Shown here: piece by piece, positions 16,590 to 24,440 of the stretch
Position numbering within the stretch: the stretch's first letter is position 1
Layout: every line of letters begins with the position of its first letter
From: Paenibacillus sp. FSL W8-0426
GTDB lineage: Bacteria > Bacillota > Bacilli > Paenibacillales > Paenibacillaceae
Length of the DNA stretch: 64,000 nt
Assembly (NCBI RefSeq): GCF_037969725.1
Contig: NZ_CP150203.1
Location: 3,302,001-3,366,000 of the forward strand
Reading direction: 5' to 3'
Notes under the pieces: generated by a model
Told to the model about the DNA's origin: nothing
Databases searched by the model: none
The model's input: only the letters and a program-made list of their open reading frames with translations
Translations under genes and position numbers: made by a program

Positions 16590-16952
16590 TTATGATTTCG
16601 TTAATCGACTCAACTGGCGAACACTGAATTCGAGCTGTTCAATGACATCTTCAAGCTGCTTCCGCTCAATGAAATGTTGACGCCATTCCTGCTCTCCGGA
16701 TTCCTTCAAAGATCGAATTTGCTCTTCATGCTCTTTTTGTTTATCCATCAGGTCCGCGATGTGTGCATAGAAACGCTCATAATCCTTGACGACTTCGTCA
16801 AGGAACCGGTCTACCGCCTCGGTATCATAACCGCGCAGCTTATAATCAAACTGTTTTTCGTGAATATGCTGAGCGTCCATGCCTATGCCTAATTGCTTGA
16901 ACAGCTGCTTCTGTTTTTCCAGCCGCCTTTTCAAAACTTCTTCCATGTTCAC
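16590..16952 (-). CDS. DivIVA-domain small coiled-coil protein
   Basis: 120 residues. About residues 28-63 hold the DivIVA lipid-binding-domain motif: IHEKQFDYKLRGYD, then DRFLDEVVKDYERFY. After that comes a charged coiled coil (about 64-115). DivIVA/GpsB proteins gather at curved membrane or the division septum and recruit partners. This one is shorter than DivIVA and has an extra basic N-terminal helix (KRRLEKQKQLFKQLG), so it is more likely a GpsB-like or specialised relative. GTG start with a weak site; an ATG two codons in is also possible. It lies near an unrecognised gene on the same strand. Confidence 0.8.
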   Translation of the reverse strand: MNMEEVLKRRLEKQKQLFKQLGIGMDAQHIHEKQFDYKLRGYDTEAVDRFLDEVVKDYERFYAHIADLMDKQKEHEEQIRSLKESGEQEWRQHFIERKQLEDVIEQLEFSVRQLSRLTKS

Positions 16953-17005
16953 TCTAATAGACCCCCATATGAATCTGCAATGCCTTTTTCTTTATGCAGT
17001 TGGAC

Positions 17006-17479
17006 TCAGGTATACACTTTTTTATAATCGACAGAGAGCGACTCAATAATCTGCTCATATTTTTGACTGGCACGCGGGGCATAAAAGCGAAAGAATTTAT
17101 CCTGCAGTGCTGCCTGTGCAAGCCAATAAAAAAAGTCATTGCTAAGCCTGTTTTTGCCGATCGAGTAGGAGTACATGACACTATGTTGATACATGTTCTT
17201 CCATTCGAACGTAAAACGCTGCTTTATTCCTTTGTTTTCCAAACCGAACGAAAAATTTCCCTTCCTTAGAAGGTAAAACTTTTCCCTCCAGAAATACATC
17301 GGTCCGTCCTTCGTGCCAACAATGCCGGTAAAGCCGTTCTCGAAATTCATATAAAAGCCACGGATGAATGCATTGCCATCGATTCCGCGGGTATCTACTT
17401 CCTTAAAAGATTGCAGGTCCAGGCATTTGGTGTCATTTTTGGGTGGAGCATTAAAATCTCTGACATACATTGTGTGCAT
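17006..17479 (-). CDS. Hypothetical protein, unrecognised
   Basis: 157 residues from ATG 17479 with GGAGGTG about nine bases upstream. The protein is rich in aromatic residues (about 15 Phe and 9 Tyr), with blocks such as NAFIRGFYMNFENGFTGIVG and GPMYFWREKFYLLRKGNFSFG. There is no signal peptide or transmembrane helix. The strand pattern suggests a small beta-sheet domain followed by two helices. I do not recognise a family. Good ribosome binding site and codon use argue that it is real. It precedes the DivIVA-domain gene on the same strand (gap about 50 bp), so the two may be co-transcribed. Confidence 0.6.
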   Translation of the reverse strand: MHTMYVRDFNAPPKNDTKCLDLQSFKEVDTRGIDGNAFIRGFYMNFENGFTGIVGTKDGPMYFWREKFYLLRKGNFSFGLENKGIKQRFTFEWKNMYQHSVMYSYSIGKNRLSNDFFYWLAQAALQDKFFRFYAPRASQKYEQIIESLSVDYKKVYT

Positions 17480-17856
17480 TCGAAAAGCACCTCCAGGATA
17501 AACATACTTTCATGTAACAGACACGTCCAAGAGAACGACAAACCTTCCCCAGAGACAATGATCCTTTAAGTATAGTTGATGGATATATACATTTTCTTAA
17601 CACTTGCCGTCAGATCGAGGCTGTTCCAAAGCACGCTTCAATTTTAAAAGGAGGATAATCATATTGGATTTGTACTTGATTCATGATCATTTGGCGATTA
17701 TGATGGAGCTTGGCAAGAAGGGGCATAGAGAGCTGCAAAATTTCAATTTCAATAGAAGCCGAGAAGCAGAAGGAGGTCAGTCATCCTAGAATTCCGAACA
17801 AAACAAATTAGCTGCAGTTATTAAAAACATACGAGGAATTGGAGATTTAATCATTA
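17480..17856. other. Divergent intergenic region with one possible small gene
   Basis: About 377 bp between an unrecognised minus-strand gene and the Bcr/CflA pump. It holds the possible 41-residue frame at 17664-17789 and otherwise AT-rich sequence. I could not place a convincing promoter pair. Confidence 0.35.
17664..17789 (+). CDS. Possible small protein (41 residues)
   Basis: A short frame from TTG 17664, preceded by AAGGAGG nine bases upstream, encoding LDLYLIHDHLAIMMELGKKG and a basic tail ending in REAEGGQSS. It lies 67 bp before the Bcr/CflA transporter on the same strand and could be a leader or small accessory gene. No family recognised; it may equally be a chance frame. Confidence 0.3.
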   Translation: MDLYLIHDHLAIMMELGKKGHRELQNFNFNRSREAEGGQSS

Positions 17857-19086
17857 ATGACAACCAACCATAAATGGAATGTGGCTGGCCTGGCATTGCT
17901 GCTGGGTTTATTTTCGACGTTAGGCCCGTTTACCATCGATATGTATTTACCGGCATTTCCCGAGATTGCCGAAAATCTTAATACAAGCGCTTCTCTGGTT
18001 CAATTCAGTCTTACTGCCTGTTTATTGGGCCTGGCGGTGGGACAGCTTGTTATGGGTCCTTTGAGCGATGCTTATGGCAGACGTACACCGCTGCTGATTT
18101 GCATGGCTGCCTACATCATTTGTTCCGTAGCGTGCGCCTATTCCCCGAATATCGGGCTGTTGATTCTGTTTCGTTTTACTCAGGGATTTTCAGCTTCGGC
18201 TGGTATCGTCATTTCTCGCGCAATCGCTCGTGACTTGTACAGCGGACATGAACTCACCAAATTCTTTTCTTTGCTTGTGCTTGTAGGCAATCTGGGGCCG
18301 TTGGCTGCCCCGATCGCCGGCAGTGGAGTTCTTTCATTTACGACTTGGGTGGGCGTGTTTATTTCACTGGCTATTCTAGGCATTTTCTTATTAGCGATGA
18401 CCAAATGGGCTTTGAAGGAGTCGAATCCACTCGAACGACGTGTGGCTCCCAACTTCAAACAACAGCTGCGTAGTTACGGGCAGCTTCTGCGTGATCGCAA
18501 GTTTGTCGGCTACATGCTGGCTCAAGGCATCATGACGGCCGGAGTCTTTGCCTATGTAGCGGGAACGCCTTTTATATATCAAAATATTTATGGCGTTACG
18601 CCCACTGTATTTGCCATATTATTCGCATCGAACGGCATCAGCTTGATGATCGGCTCGCAAATTGTGGGGCGGATGTCACAACGTATACCAGAGCAGACTT
18701 TGCTGCTATCCGGACTGTGGGTTGCCCTGGCGTCAAGCGTTGCCGCACTGGTCGTAACCATCGTTCATGGCCCGCTTTTCGCTTTGGTCATTCCATTGTT
18801 CTGCTTTGTGTGTTCGATTGGTATTACGTCAACTGCGGCATTCCCGCTGGCCATGGAAAGCCAAGCCAAAAGTGCCGGAAGCGCTGCAGCATTGCTTGGG
18901 GTCGTTCCCTTCCTGTTAGGTGCATTGGTCGCTCCTTTGGTTGGGGTGGCAGGCGAGGACACTGCGGTTCCGTTGGGTCTGACTTTATTGGGGACCAGTA
19001 TTGTTGCAATCATCACTTATTTTGTACTCGTTAAAAAGGTTTCGCAGGATGCCCCTCAACATGCCCAGTCTGATCTTGATTTTTAG
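17857..19086 (+). CDS. Bcr/CflA-family multidrug efflux MFS transporter
   Basis: 409 residues, 12 predicted helices. Helix 1 carries the DHA1 Bcr/CflA pattern LLGLFSTLGPFTIDMYLPAFP; the loop 2-3 motif is GPLSDAYGRRTPLL; and helix 4 has FRFTQGFSASAGIVISRAIARDLY. These are proton-driven exporters of drugs such as bicyclomycin and chloramphenicol, or of cysteine-like metabolites; the substrate cannot be told here. The start ATG has only a weak GGAG 13 bases upstream. It is followed by a strong terminator, so it forms a single-gene unit, possibly with the small frame at 17664. Confidence 0.9.
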   Translation: MTTNHKWNVAGLALLLGLFSTLGPFTIDMYLPAFPEIAENLNTSASLVQFSLTACLLGLAVGQLVMGPLSDAYGRRTPLLICMAAYIICSVACAYSPNIGLLILFRFTQGFSASAGIVISRAIARDLYSGHELTKFFSLLVLVGNLGPLAAPIAGSGVLSFTTWVGVFISLAILGIFLLAMTKWALKESNPLERRVAPNFKQQLRSYGQLLRDRKFVGYMLAQGIMTAGVFAYVAGTPFIYQNIYGVTPTVFAILFASNGISLMIGSQIVGRMSQRIPEQTLLLSGLWVALASSVAALVVTIVHGPLFALVIPLFCFVCSIGITSTAAFPLAMESQAKSAGSAAALLGVVPFLLGALVAPLVGVAGEDTAVPLGLTLLGTSIVAIITYFVLVKKVSQDAPQHAQSDLDF

Positions 19087-19105
19087 GTATATTCGATCAT
19101 CACAG

Positions 19106-19142
19106 AAACAAGCTGCCTCAAGACAGCTTGTTTTTTCTTTTT
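19106..19142 (+). terminator. Terminator of the MFS gene
   Basis: Stem AAACAAGCTG (19106-19115) / CAGCTTGTTT (19124-19133), followed by a T-rich run to 19142. Confidence 0.9.
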
Positions 19143-19331
19143 TATACTCGATTACCGTGTCACTGCATAAATCGGGGTGTTTTTGCTGGTTGATAAAGCG
19201 GCGAGCAATGTGTTTGCCTCTATGAGAAGCGATGTGAATTACAGTAACCCTGTTGGAAATTTGCTTTAACTATGTCATGATGGAAAAAAGCTGAAAAGCT
19301 CTGTCGTTAACAACTTATTTTGGGTTAGGGG

Positions 19332-19772
19332 ATGAATTTTATTATTATCAGAGAAGCGAGTAAAACAGACTATCCACTGTTAAGACAAATATATCTTGAA
19401 TCACGTCGCAAAAGCTTTCACTGGGCGAATGCAGAAGAGATGGGATTAAATGATTTCGATCGGGATACCGTCGAAGAACATATCCTGTTAGCTGAGGAAC
19501 ATTCGCAAATTCTTGGATTTGCTTCCTTATATTTGCCTGATCGTTTTATTCATAATTTGTTTGTACACCCCGATTTTGCCGGCAAAGGGGTTGGCGCTCA
19601 GTTGCTCAAGAAGGCCATAGAGAAAATGGGTACGCCTGTAACTTTGAAATGTGTGTCCGAAAATCACAAAGCGATGAATTTTTATGAAAAATGCGGTTGG
19701 AGGAAAGTTGTTGAAGAAGGAAAGCCGGGGAAGAAGTATTGGGTTCTAACATATGACGGGGTGACAAGTTAA
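19332..19772 (+). CDS. GNAT-family N-acetyltransferase
   Basis: 146 residues. The acetyl-CoA-binding motif A is LFVHPDFAGKGVGAQLLKKA (about 77-96), followed by motif B LKCVSENHKAMNFYEKCGW and the closing strand KYWVLTY, the complete GNAT fold. The acceptor substrate is unknown; this subgroup often acetylates amines or protein N-termini. ATG start with AGGGG immediately adjacent, so initiation may be inefficient or the true start slightly different. It is a single gene on the plus strand, with no obvious partner. Confidence 0.85.
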   Translation: MNFIIIREASKTDYPLLRQIYLESRRKSFHWANAEEMGLNDFDRDTVEEHILLAEEHSQILGFASLYLPDRFIHNLFVHPDFAGKGVGAQLLKKAIEKMGTPVTLKCVSENHKAMNFYEKCGWRKVVEEGKPGKKYWVLTYDGVTS

Positions 19773-19852
19773 TGAGGGTTTCATCGGATTTCGTTTAGTC
19801 AGGGCGAAGTACCGCAACTACACCTTCAGCGTCTCCTCCTGTTTTTGAATGC

Positions 19853-19893
19853 AAAAAAACCACACAAATGTCCTGTATAAGGCCTTTGTGTGG
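19853..19893 (-). terminator. Minus-strand terminator with no gene directly upstream
   Basis: Perfect 9-bp stem CCACACAAA (19860-19868) / TTTGTGTGG (19885-19893), followed on the minus strand by seven T (19853-19859). The nearest upstream minus-strand native gene is the 57-residue protein at 21356-21529, now separated from it by the IS element. Confidence 0.65.
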
Positions 19894-20088
19894 CGAAAAT
19901 GGAGATTTCTCTCCACAAAAGTCCACATCTCCAAGTGATTTTAGGTGTAATATTCCGTTGTAGTAAGTATAAATGGACTCCTTCATTGTTGTTAATAGCT
20001 TACCAAGTACAAGCTGTACGTTCTATCCAAATTATTGGTTGCCTTAACCAAAGCTATGCTCTTCTGTCAATAAAGTGGACACTCTCGT

Positions 20089-20922
20089 TTATGAGGTTTT
20101 TTGGTAATACTGTTGCTCGAATTCCAAAGGAGACAGGTAACCCAGTGTACTGTGTGAGCGTTTGCGATTATAAAAGAATTCCAAGTAGCGATATAGTGTT
20201 TCATAGGCTTCTGCCTTCGTTTTAAATCTAGGGATGCGATAGATCAGTTCTCGCTTCAATGTGCTGTGAAAGGCTTCAATACAAGCATTGTCATAGCAGT
20301 TTCCAGGCCTGCTCATACTCGCTTTCATCCCATACTGTTCCAACTTGCGTCGATACTCTTTGGAAGCATATTGTGCTCCACGATCAGAGTGGTGGATGAG
20401 CCCTTTTGCTGGCTTTTTCGCAGTATAGGCCTGGTTTAATGCATCCATGACGAGATCAGTGGTCATGCGGTCGCTCAGCTTCCAACCTACAATTTGCTTG
20501 GTATACAGGTCCAAAATGCTGGCTAAATACAGTCTGCCCTGACGGCATGGGATATAGGTGATGTCTGCGACCCATTTTTCGGCCGGTTTTGAAGCTGAAA
20601 AGTCTTGCTGGAGCTCATTAGGCGCTACCGGAAACGTATGTCTGGAATCCGTTGTACACACTTTAAACTTAAGCGAAACACAGGAACGAAGTCCGTTTTC
20701 GCGCATGATGAAGCCGACCGTACGCTCCGATACGACCCAACCTTCTTTTAAAAGTTCATTGCGAATACGAGGACTACCATACCTCGAATCCGAGTCATGA
20801 TAGTGCCACAAAATTCGATTCGTAAGGCGTTTCCTCCGCTGATCTCGGTTGGATGGTGCAGCCAAACGCCATTTGTAGTAGCCACTCCGAGACACTTGCA
20901 AGACCTTGCACATCTTCTCCAC
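20089..20922 (-). CDS. IS3-family transposase OrfB (DDE integrase)
   Basis: 277 residues from the first ATG, but the frame stays open upstream to about 20980 and encodes QFIEEYRSDFRVEKMCKV, so the natural product is probably an OrfAB fusion made by -1 frameshifting. The HTH_21 region (VSRSGYYKW) is followed by the rve core with the DDE triad: Asp in WVADITYI, Asp in HHSDRGAQYAS and Glu in CIEAFHSTLKREL. The C-terminal FYNRKRSHSTLGYLSPLEFE is typical. It catalyses circularisation and insertion of the element. Confidence 0.93.
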   Translation of the reverse strand: MEKMCKVLQVSRSGYYKWRLAAPSNRDQRRKRLTNRILWHYHDSDSRYGSPRIRNELLKEGWVVSERTVGFIMRENGLRSCVSLKFKVCTTDSRHTFPVAPNELQQDFSASKPAEKWVADITYIPCRQGRLYLASILDLYTKQIVGWKLSDRMTTDLVMDALNQAYTAKKPAKGLIHHSDRGAQYASKEYRRKLEQYGMKASMSRPGNCYDNACIEAFHSTLKRELIYRIPRFKTKAEAYETLYRYLEFFYNRKRSHSTLGYLSPLEFEQQYYQKTS

Positions 20923-20960
20923 TCGAAAGTCGGAGCGATACTCTTCGATGAATTGGAACC

Positions 20961-21278
20961 TCAGTTCTTTTCCTTGCTGAAGATGTGCAGCGCCTTTTTT
21001 AGGATAGCCAATTCTTCTTTGAGATCTTCAATTTCACGGTCTTTCCGGCGTTGTTCTGCTTCATTGGCCCGTAGTGTTTGTTCGAGATTTCGGATCTTTT
21101 CAGGATGGTTGACGTTTTCCTGATCGAATTGCCGGTACTTAGTCATCCATTGACTCAGCGTACTTTTAGGAATATTTAAATCTTCCGCTACATCGGATAG
21201 CGTCTTTGTTTGCTCCTGAATGTACTTTACCGTTTGTTTCTTAAATTCTTCATTGTAACGTTGCCGTTGTTCTCCCAT
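20961..21278 (-). CDS. IS3-family transposase OrfA (HTH and leucine zipper)
   Basis: 105 residues from ATG 21278, with GAGGTG upstream; a longer frame to 21338 would run into the terminal repeat. The N-terminal HTH_Tnp_1 domain shows YNEEFKKQTVKYI and LSDVAEDLNIPKSTLSQWM, which binds the element ends. It is followed by a heptad-repeat zipper (IRNLEQTLRANEAEQRRKDR). It ends KEKN just where the orfB frame overlaps. The run GGAAAAG near 20969-20975 (minus strand) is a possible -1 slippery site. Confidence 0.9.
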   Translation of the reverse strand: MGEQRQRYNEEFKKQTVKYIQEQTKTLSDVAEDLNIPKSTLSQWMTKYRQFDQENVNHPEKIRNLEQTLRANEAEQRRKDREIEDLKEELAILKKALHIFSKEKN

Positions 21279-21355
21279 GCCGTGGACACCTCTTCTTTCG
21301 TTAGGTCTATTATTTCTGTTCCTTAACGATGTGTCCACTTTTTATTCTAGCTGCA

Positions 21356-21529
21356 CTAAGCGTGTTTTTTGATAAAATGAAGCAATGTTTGTCCCAACGC
21401 TGTTAAAATGACGCCTTTGCCATCACATTTAGAACAAGGTTCTTTTTCGTCATTGAGAACAACATATTTTTCTCCGTTACAGTTAGGGCAGGGGAGCTCT
21501 AAATCGTCTGTTGCAATAATTACTGACAT
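21356..21529 (-). CDS. Small CxxCxG zinc-ribbon protein
   Basis: 57 residues from ATG 21529 (AAAGGTG six bases upstream; a GTG at 21538 overlaps that site). It has two DnaJ-like cysteine pairs, LPCPNCNGEKYV and EPCSKCDGKGVI, which should bind one zinc ion. The function is unknown; similar tiny proteins include anti-TRAP-like and YuiA-like members. Its TAG stop is only about seven bases from the IS element end, so the transposon landed just behind the gene without truncating the readable frame, though the original C-terminus cannot be checked. It is divergent from the Fur-regulated binding protein. Confidence 0.6.
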   Translation of the reverse strand: MSVIIATDDLELPCPNCNGEKYVVLNDEKEPCSKCDGKGVILTALGQTLLHFIKKHA

Positions 21530-21620
21530 CCTGATCACCTTTACGTTTTATTTAAGGAGGTTGAAGGTAGAACGCCTCGCTTTGATTTAACATATCAAAA
21601 GTAAGTCACTTATTCAACCT

Positions 21621-21670
21621 TGAGAATGATTATAATTCTCATTTACGAACTTCGACATTTACGGTATACT
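21621..21670 (+). promoter_or_regulatory. Fur box and promoter of the siderophore-binding protein
   Basis: TGAGAAT-GATTATA-ATTCTCA (21621-21641) is an inverted repeat matching the Fur 7-1-7 consensus closely. It abuts a -35-like TTTACG (21642-21647), a 17-bp spacer and a -10 TATACT (21665-21670). Iron-replete repression is expected. Confidence 0.75.
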
Positions 21671-21721
21671 GACAATGATTGCTATACATAATGTCGGTAA
21701 ATAAAAGAGGAGAGGATTGAA

Positions 21722-22804
21722 ATGTCGGGAAGGATCAAACAAGGAATGTTCATTAGTTTAATGGCTGTAATGGTTTTTGTGCTTGCAGCCTGCTCCAGCA
21801 ATAATGGCAGCAGCGATGCTGAAAGCATCAGCTCACAGCAAGCATCGACGAATAGCTCTGCAAAAGCTGCAGCGGATGAGGAAAAAACGAGCGGGAATGG
21901 TTCGGATGCGGCCCAAACAGCGTACCCGCTAACCGTTTCAAACTATAAAACAGAAAACGGTGCATGGGTGGCCAACGAACAAACTTTTGACAAGGCACCC
22001 GAACGAGTTGTTGCGAATACGCAAGGTGCTGCCGAACTGTTGATTCGCCTCGGTTTGACCGACAAGATTGTCGGCGTGGCAGCGCTGTTCGGTAGTGTCC
22101 CTGAAGACATTGCTGAGGAGTTTAAGAAAATCCCTGTATTGGCTGATAGTTATGTTGGCAAGGAAGTAACGATCGGCGCTTCCCCCGATCTGGTCATGGG
22201 ACGTGGCGGATTGTTTGAGGATGCCGACTGGGGCGTTGGCACGGTAAGCAGCTTGAATGAAATGGGTATCAAAACGTATGTGCAGCGGACAAGCGTGACG
22301 GATGCATCGCTAGATAGTCTATATGAGGATATTGCTCAGCTAGGCGAAATCTTTAACGTACAAGGAAATGCAGCAGCATATATAGAGAAGCTTAAAGTTC
22401 GCGAGAATGCACTCAAAGCGAGAGCAAGCGCCGAACCGATCAACTATGCATCTTTCTTTGATAATGGGGATGGAACCATCGGCATTTACAATGGAAACGG
22501 AGATACGTTTATTGAGAGTGCGATGTCATTAATAAATATGCATAATATGCTTATTAACGAGACAGGCACGCTCAGCTTGGAGAAATTAATCGAAATTAAT
22601 CCGGATGTCATGATTATTTCTAAATATGCCGGTGGCATCGACCCGCAGCAAACGATTGAAAAACTGTTAGCCAACAAGCAGGTACAAAGCGTTAATGCAG
22701 TCAAAAACAAGAAAATTCACGTTATTGATTTCAACAATTTCTGGGGCTATGGAGATTCCATCTTCACCGGAGTTGAAACGCTTGCCGATGATATGGGCTT
22801 GTAA
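21722..22804 (+). CDS. Iron-siderophore ABC transporter substrate-binding lipoprotein
   Basis: 360 residues. The lipoprotein signal peptide ends in the lipobox LAAC (Cys24), followed by a Ser/Asn/Ala-rich linker (about 25-70). The mature domain is the FecB/FhuD-like periplasmic-binding-protein fold: PERVVANTQGAAELLIRLG, the long interdomain helix near 200-225 and the second lobe SLEKLIEINPDVMIISKYAGG. It should capture a ferric siderophore at the outer membrane face. A Fur box lies upstream. No permease or ATPase gene is adjacent, so it must use a transporter encoded elsewhere. ATG after AGAGGAGAGG. Confidence 0.9.
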   Translation: MSGRIKQGMFISLMAVMVFVLAACSSNNGSSDAESISSQQASTNSSAKAAADEEKTSGNGSDAAQTAYPLTVSNYKTENGAWVANEQTFDKAPERVVANTQGAAELLIRLGLTDKIVGVAALFGSVPEDIAEEFKKIPVLADSYVGKEVTIGASPDLVMGRGGLFEDADWGVGTVSSLNEMGIKTYVQRTSVTDASLDSLYEDIAQLGEIFNVQGNAAAYIEKLKVRENALKARASAEPINYASFFDNGDGTIGIYNGNGDTFIESAMSLINMHNMLINETGTLSLEKLIEINPDVMIISKYAGGIDPQQTIEKLLANKQVQSVNAVKNKKIHVIDFNNFWGYGDSIFTGVETLADDMGL

Positions 22805-22841
22805 TGAATTGGATATCATTTATTTGGGTTAACGCCCAAGC

Positions 22842-22875
22842 AGGAGCCAATTTTATGCGTCGGCTCCTTTTCATT
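22842..22875 (+). terminator. Terminator of the siderophore-binding gene
   Basis: Stem AGGAGCC (22842-22848) / GGCTCCT (22862-22868) followed by TTTTCATTT. Confidence 0.75.
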
Positions 22876-22896
22876 TGGTTCATCCTATGGTTCATC

Positions 22897-24360
22897 CTAA
22901 CGGTTTAACCATTTGCAGCAAACGAGGAGGCAGACACCATACAACACCATTGCTGTTACTTCCCAGGGAGTACCGGGGAAAAAGGTATGTGCGGCCATCC
23001 GGGACGAATAGCCCAGCGGTATGCCGATGAATAATATGACGAAGCCCCATACAGCCATTTTGCTCCAGAATGTGCATTTCAGCAGCCTTCTGAGCGCAAA
23101 GACATTGGCTGAGAGGACGATCAGCTCCATAAGCAGAATGCCAACCACGGCTCCGTTCAAATGCAGGTAGGGAATAAGTATGTAGTGGCAGCATACGGCA
23201 AAAGCGATGCTGACTGCTGTGCTGATGAACGTGATTTTTCTTCGGTCCTGAGCCCATAGAATGCTGGTCGTGATTTCTCTTAGGCCGACAATTAACGGGA
23301 TTGGTGACAGCCATTGGATCAACTGGGCGGCATCTGTAGAATTAAACAATAACAATGAAAGCTCTCTTGAATATATCCAAAAAAAGAGGCTGGATACCAA
23401 GCCCCAATTCCATGCATATCGGATGGCTTTGAAACTGTATGCCTGAAAGAGGTTTTCCTGTTGTTTTTCCCAGCTTGCCGAAAGTTTCATGGTCATAGTA
23501 TGGGAGATCGCCGCTGTAACAATAGTCGGCATATAAGCGACCAGAAGGGCCATACCTGTCAGCAAACCAAAAAGGGCGGTAGCTTGGTTGACGGAATACC
23601 CGGCGCTCTGAAGCCTTGCAGGTATAATAATGGCATCGATCATGTCTGAAAACGGTATGAGCAGACGTGTCAGACAAATCGCGAAAGAACTCTGAAGGAA
23701 CCATTTTTTATCCGTCCCCGACGGGGAGAACGGAGAGCCGATTTCAGCAGTATTCCTTGCAGTAAAGGCAAGCAGAATGACAAAAGCGGCAATTCCCCCC
23801 AATGTCGTCCCCATCATACTCATCCCGCCGGCATAGTGCGCACCTTTAGGTAACAGGAGAAAGCATAACGTTAACATCATTGCTATTCTGACCAACTGCT
23901 CAGCTACCTCGGAAAAGGCTACCGCTTGATAATGTTCCAGACCCTGGAGATATCCGCGCAGCAGGGCAAGGGGCGGAACAACAACAAAAGCTGGCGCCAA
24001 TGCGCGAATAAAAAAGTAGCTGTCTGCGCTTCCCATAACATGCGAAAGCTCTGCTGTAAACGCAAGGGTCAGCAAGAAGGCGAGGGCTCCGCCGATCAAA
24101 AGCAGAACCGCCAGCCGCTTAAACCATGTCCATCCTTGATGTTTCGTTCTGGCAGTGTATAACGCTAGCGATGTAGGGAAGCCGCCTGTGATCAGCATAA
24201 GCACAAATCCGAAATAAGCATAAGCAATCTGAAAGAGGCCGATCCCTTCGGCACCGATCATCCGTGTTAACGCTACTCTGCCTGTAAACCCTATGGCTTT
24301 GGTCAACGCGATGGCGCCAAGCCGCATTCCCGTTTGCATCATGAGCGACGACTTGTCCAT
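22897..24360 (-). CDS. SpoVB/MurJ-like polysaccharide or lipid II flippase (MOP superfamily)
   Basis: 487 residues with about 14 hydrophobic helices. The N-terminus MRLGAIALTKAIGFTGRVALTRMIGAEGIGLFQ (quoted in part: GFTGRVALTRMIGAEG) is the SpoVB-type polysaccharide-biosynthesis entry motif, and YLQGLEHYQAVAFSEVAEQL is the conserved helix 4 region. Family members flip lipid-linked cell-wall or spore-cortex precursors across the membrane. It is not near spore or capsule genes, but is last in a run sortase, amidase, flippase on the same strand, which suggests envelope work. ATG after AGGAGG. Whether it is true SpoVB or a paralogue cannot be decided here. Confidence 0.82.
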   Translation of the reverse strand: MDKSSLMMQTGMRLGAIALTKAIGFTGRVALTRMIGAEGIGLFQIAYAYFGFVLMLITGGFPTSLALYTARTKHQGWTWFKRLAVLLLIGGALAFLLTLAFTAELSHVMGSADSYFFIRALAPAFVVVPPLALLRGYLQGLEHYQAVAFSEVAEQLVRIAMMLTLCFLLLPKGAHYAGGMSMMGTTLGGIAAFVILLAFTARNTAEIGSPFSPSGTDKKWFLQSSFAICLTRLLIPFSDMIDAIIIPARLQSAGYSVNQATALFGLLTGMALLVAYMPTIVTAAISHTMTMKLSASWEKQQENLFQAYSFKAIRYAWNWGLVSSLFFWIYSRELSLLLFNSTDAAQLIQWLSPIPLIVGLREITTSILWAQDRRKITFISTAVSIAFAVCCHYILIPYLHLNGAVVGILLMELIVLSANVFALRRLLKCTFWSKMAVWGFVILFIGIPLGYSSRMAAHTFFPGTPWEVTAMVLYGVCLLVCCKWLNR

Positions 24361-24440
24361 TGCTCTGGTCCTCCTGTTCTAACTTGTCCGTTCAAATATA
24401 TGAACTTTATGAACAAGTAAGAACATAGGGAATGCGTGAC

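Larger units (their letters stand above)
20065..21349 (-). mobile_element. IS3-family (IS150-like) insertion sequence
   Basis: About 1.28 kb containing orfA and orfB on the minus strand. The ends carry imperfect inverted repeats sharing AAGTGGACAC: left near 20065-20082, right near 21331-21349 read on the other strand. Exact boundaries and target duplication could not be fixed by eye; a TTC triplet flanks one possible pair of ends. Both frames are intact and a frameshift site is present, so the element may still be active. Confidence 0.85.

Noticed and set aside
19795..19986. 63-codon minus-strand frame beside the IS element
   Set aside because: It runs through the perfect terminator hairpin at 19860-19893 and has no ribosome site.
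20065..21349. IS3 element considered as part of a composite transposon
   Set aside because: Only one copy was seen in the window and neighbouring genes are ordinary chromosomal ones.
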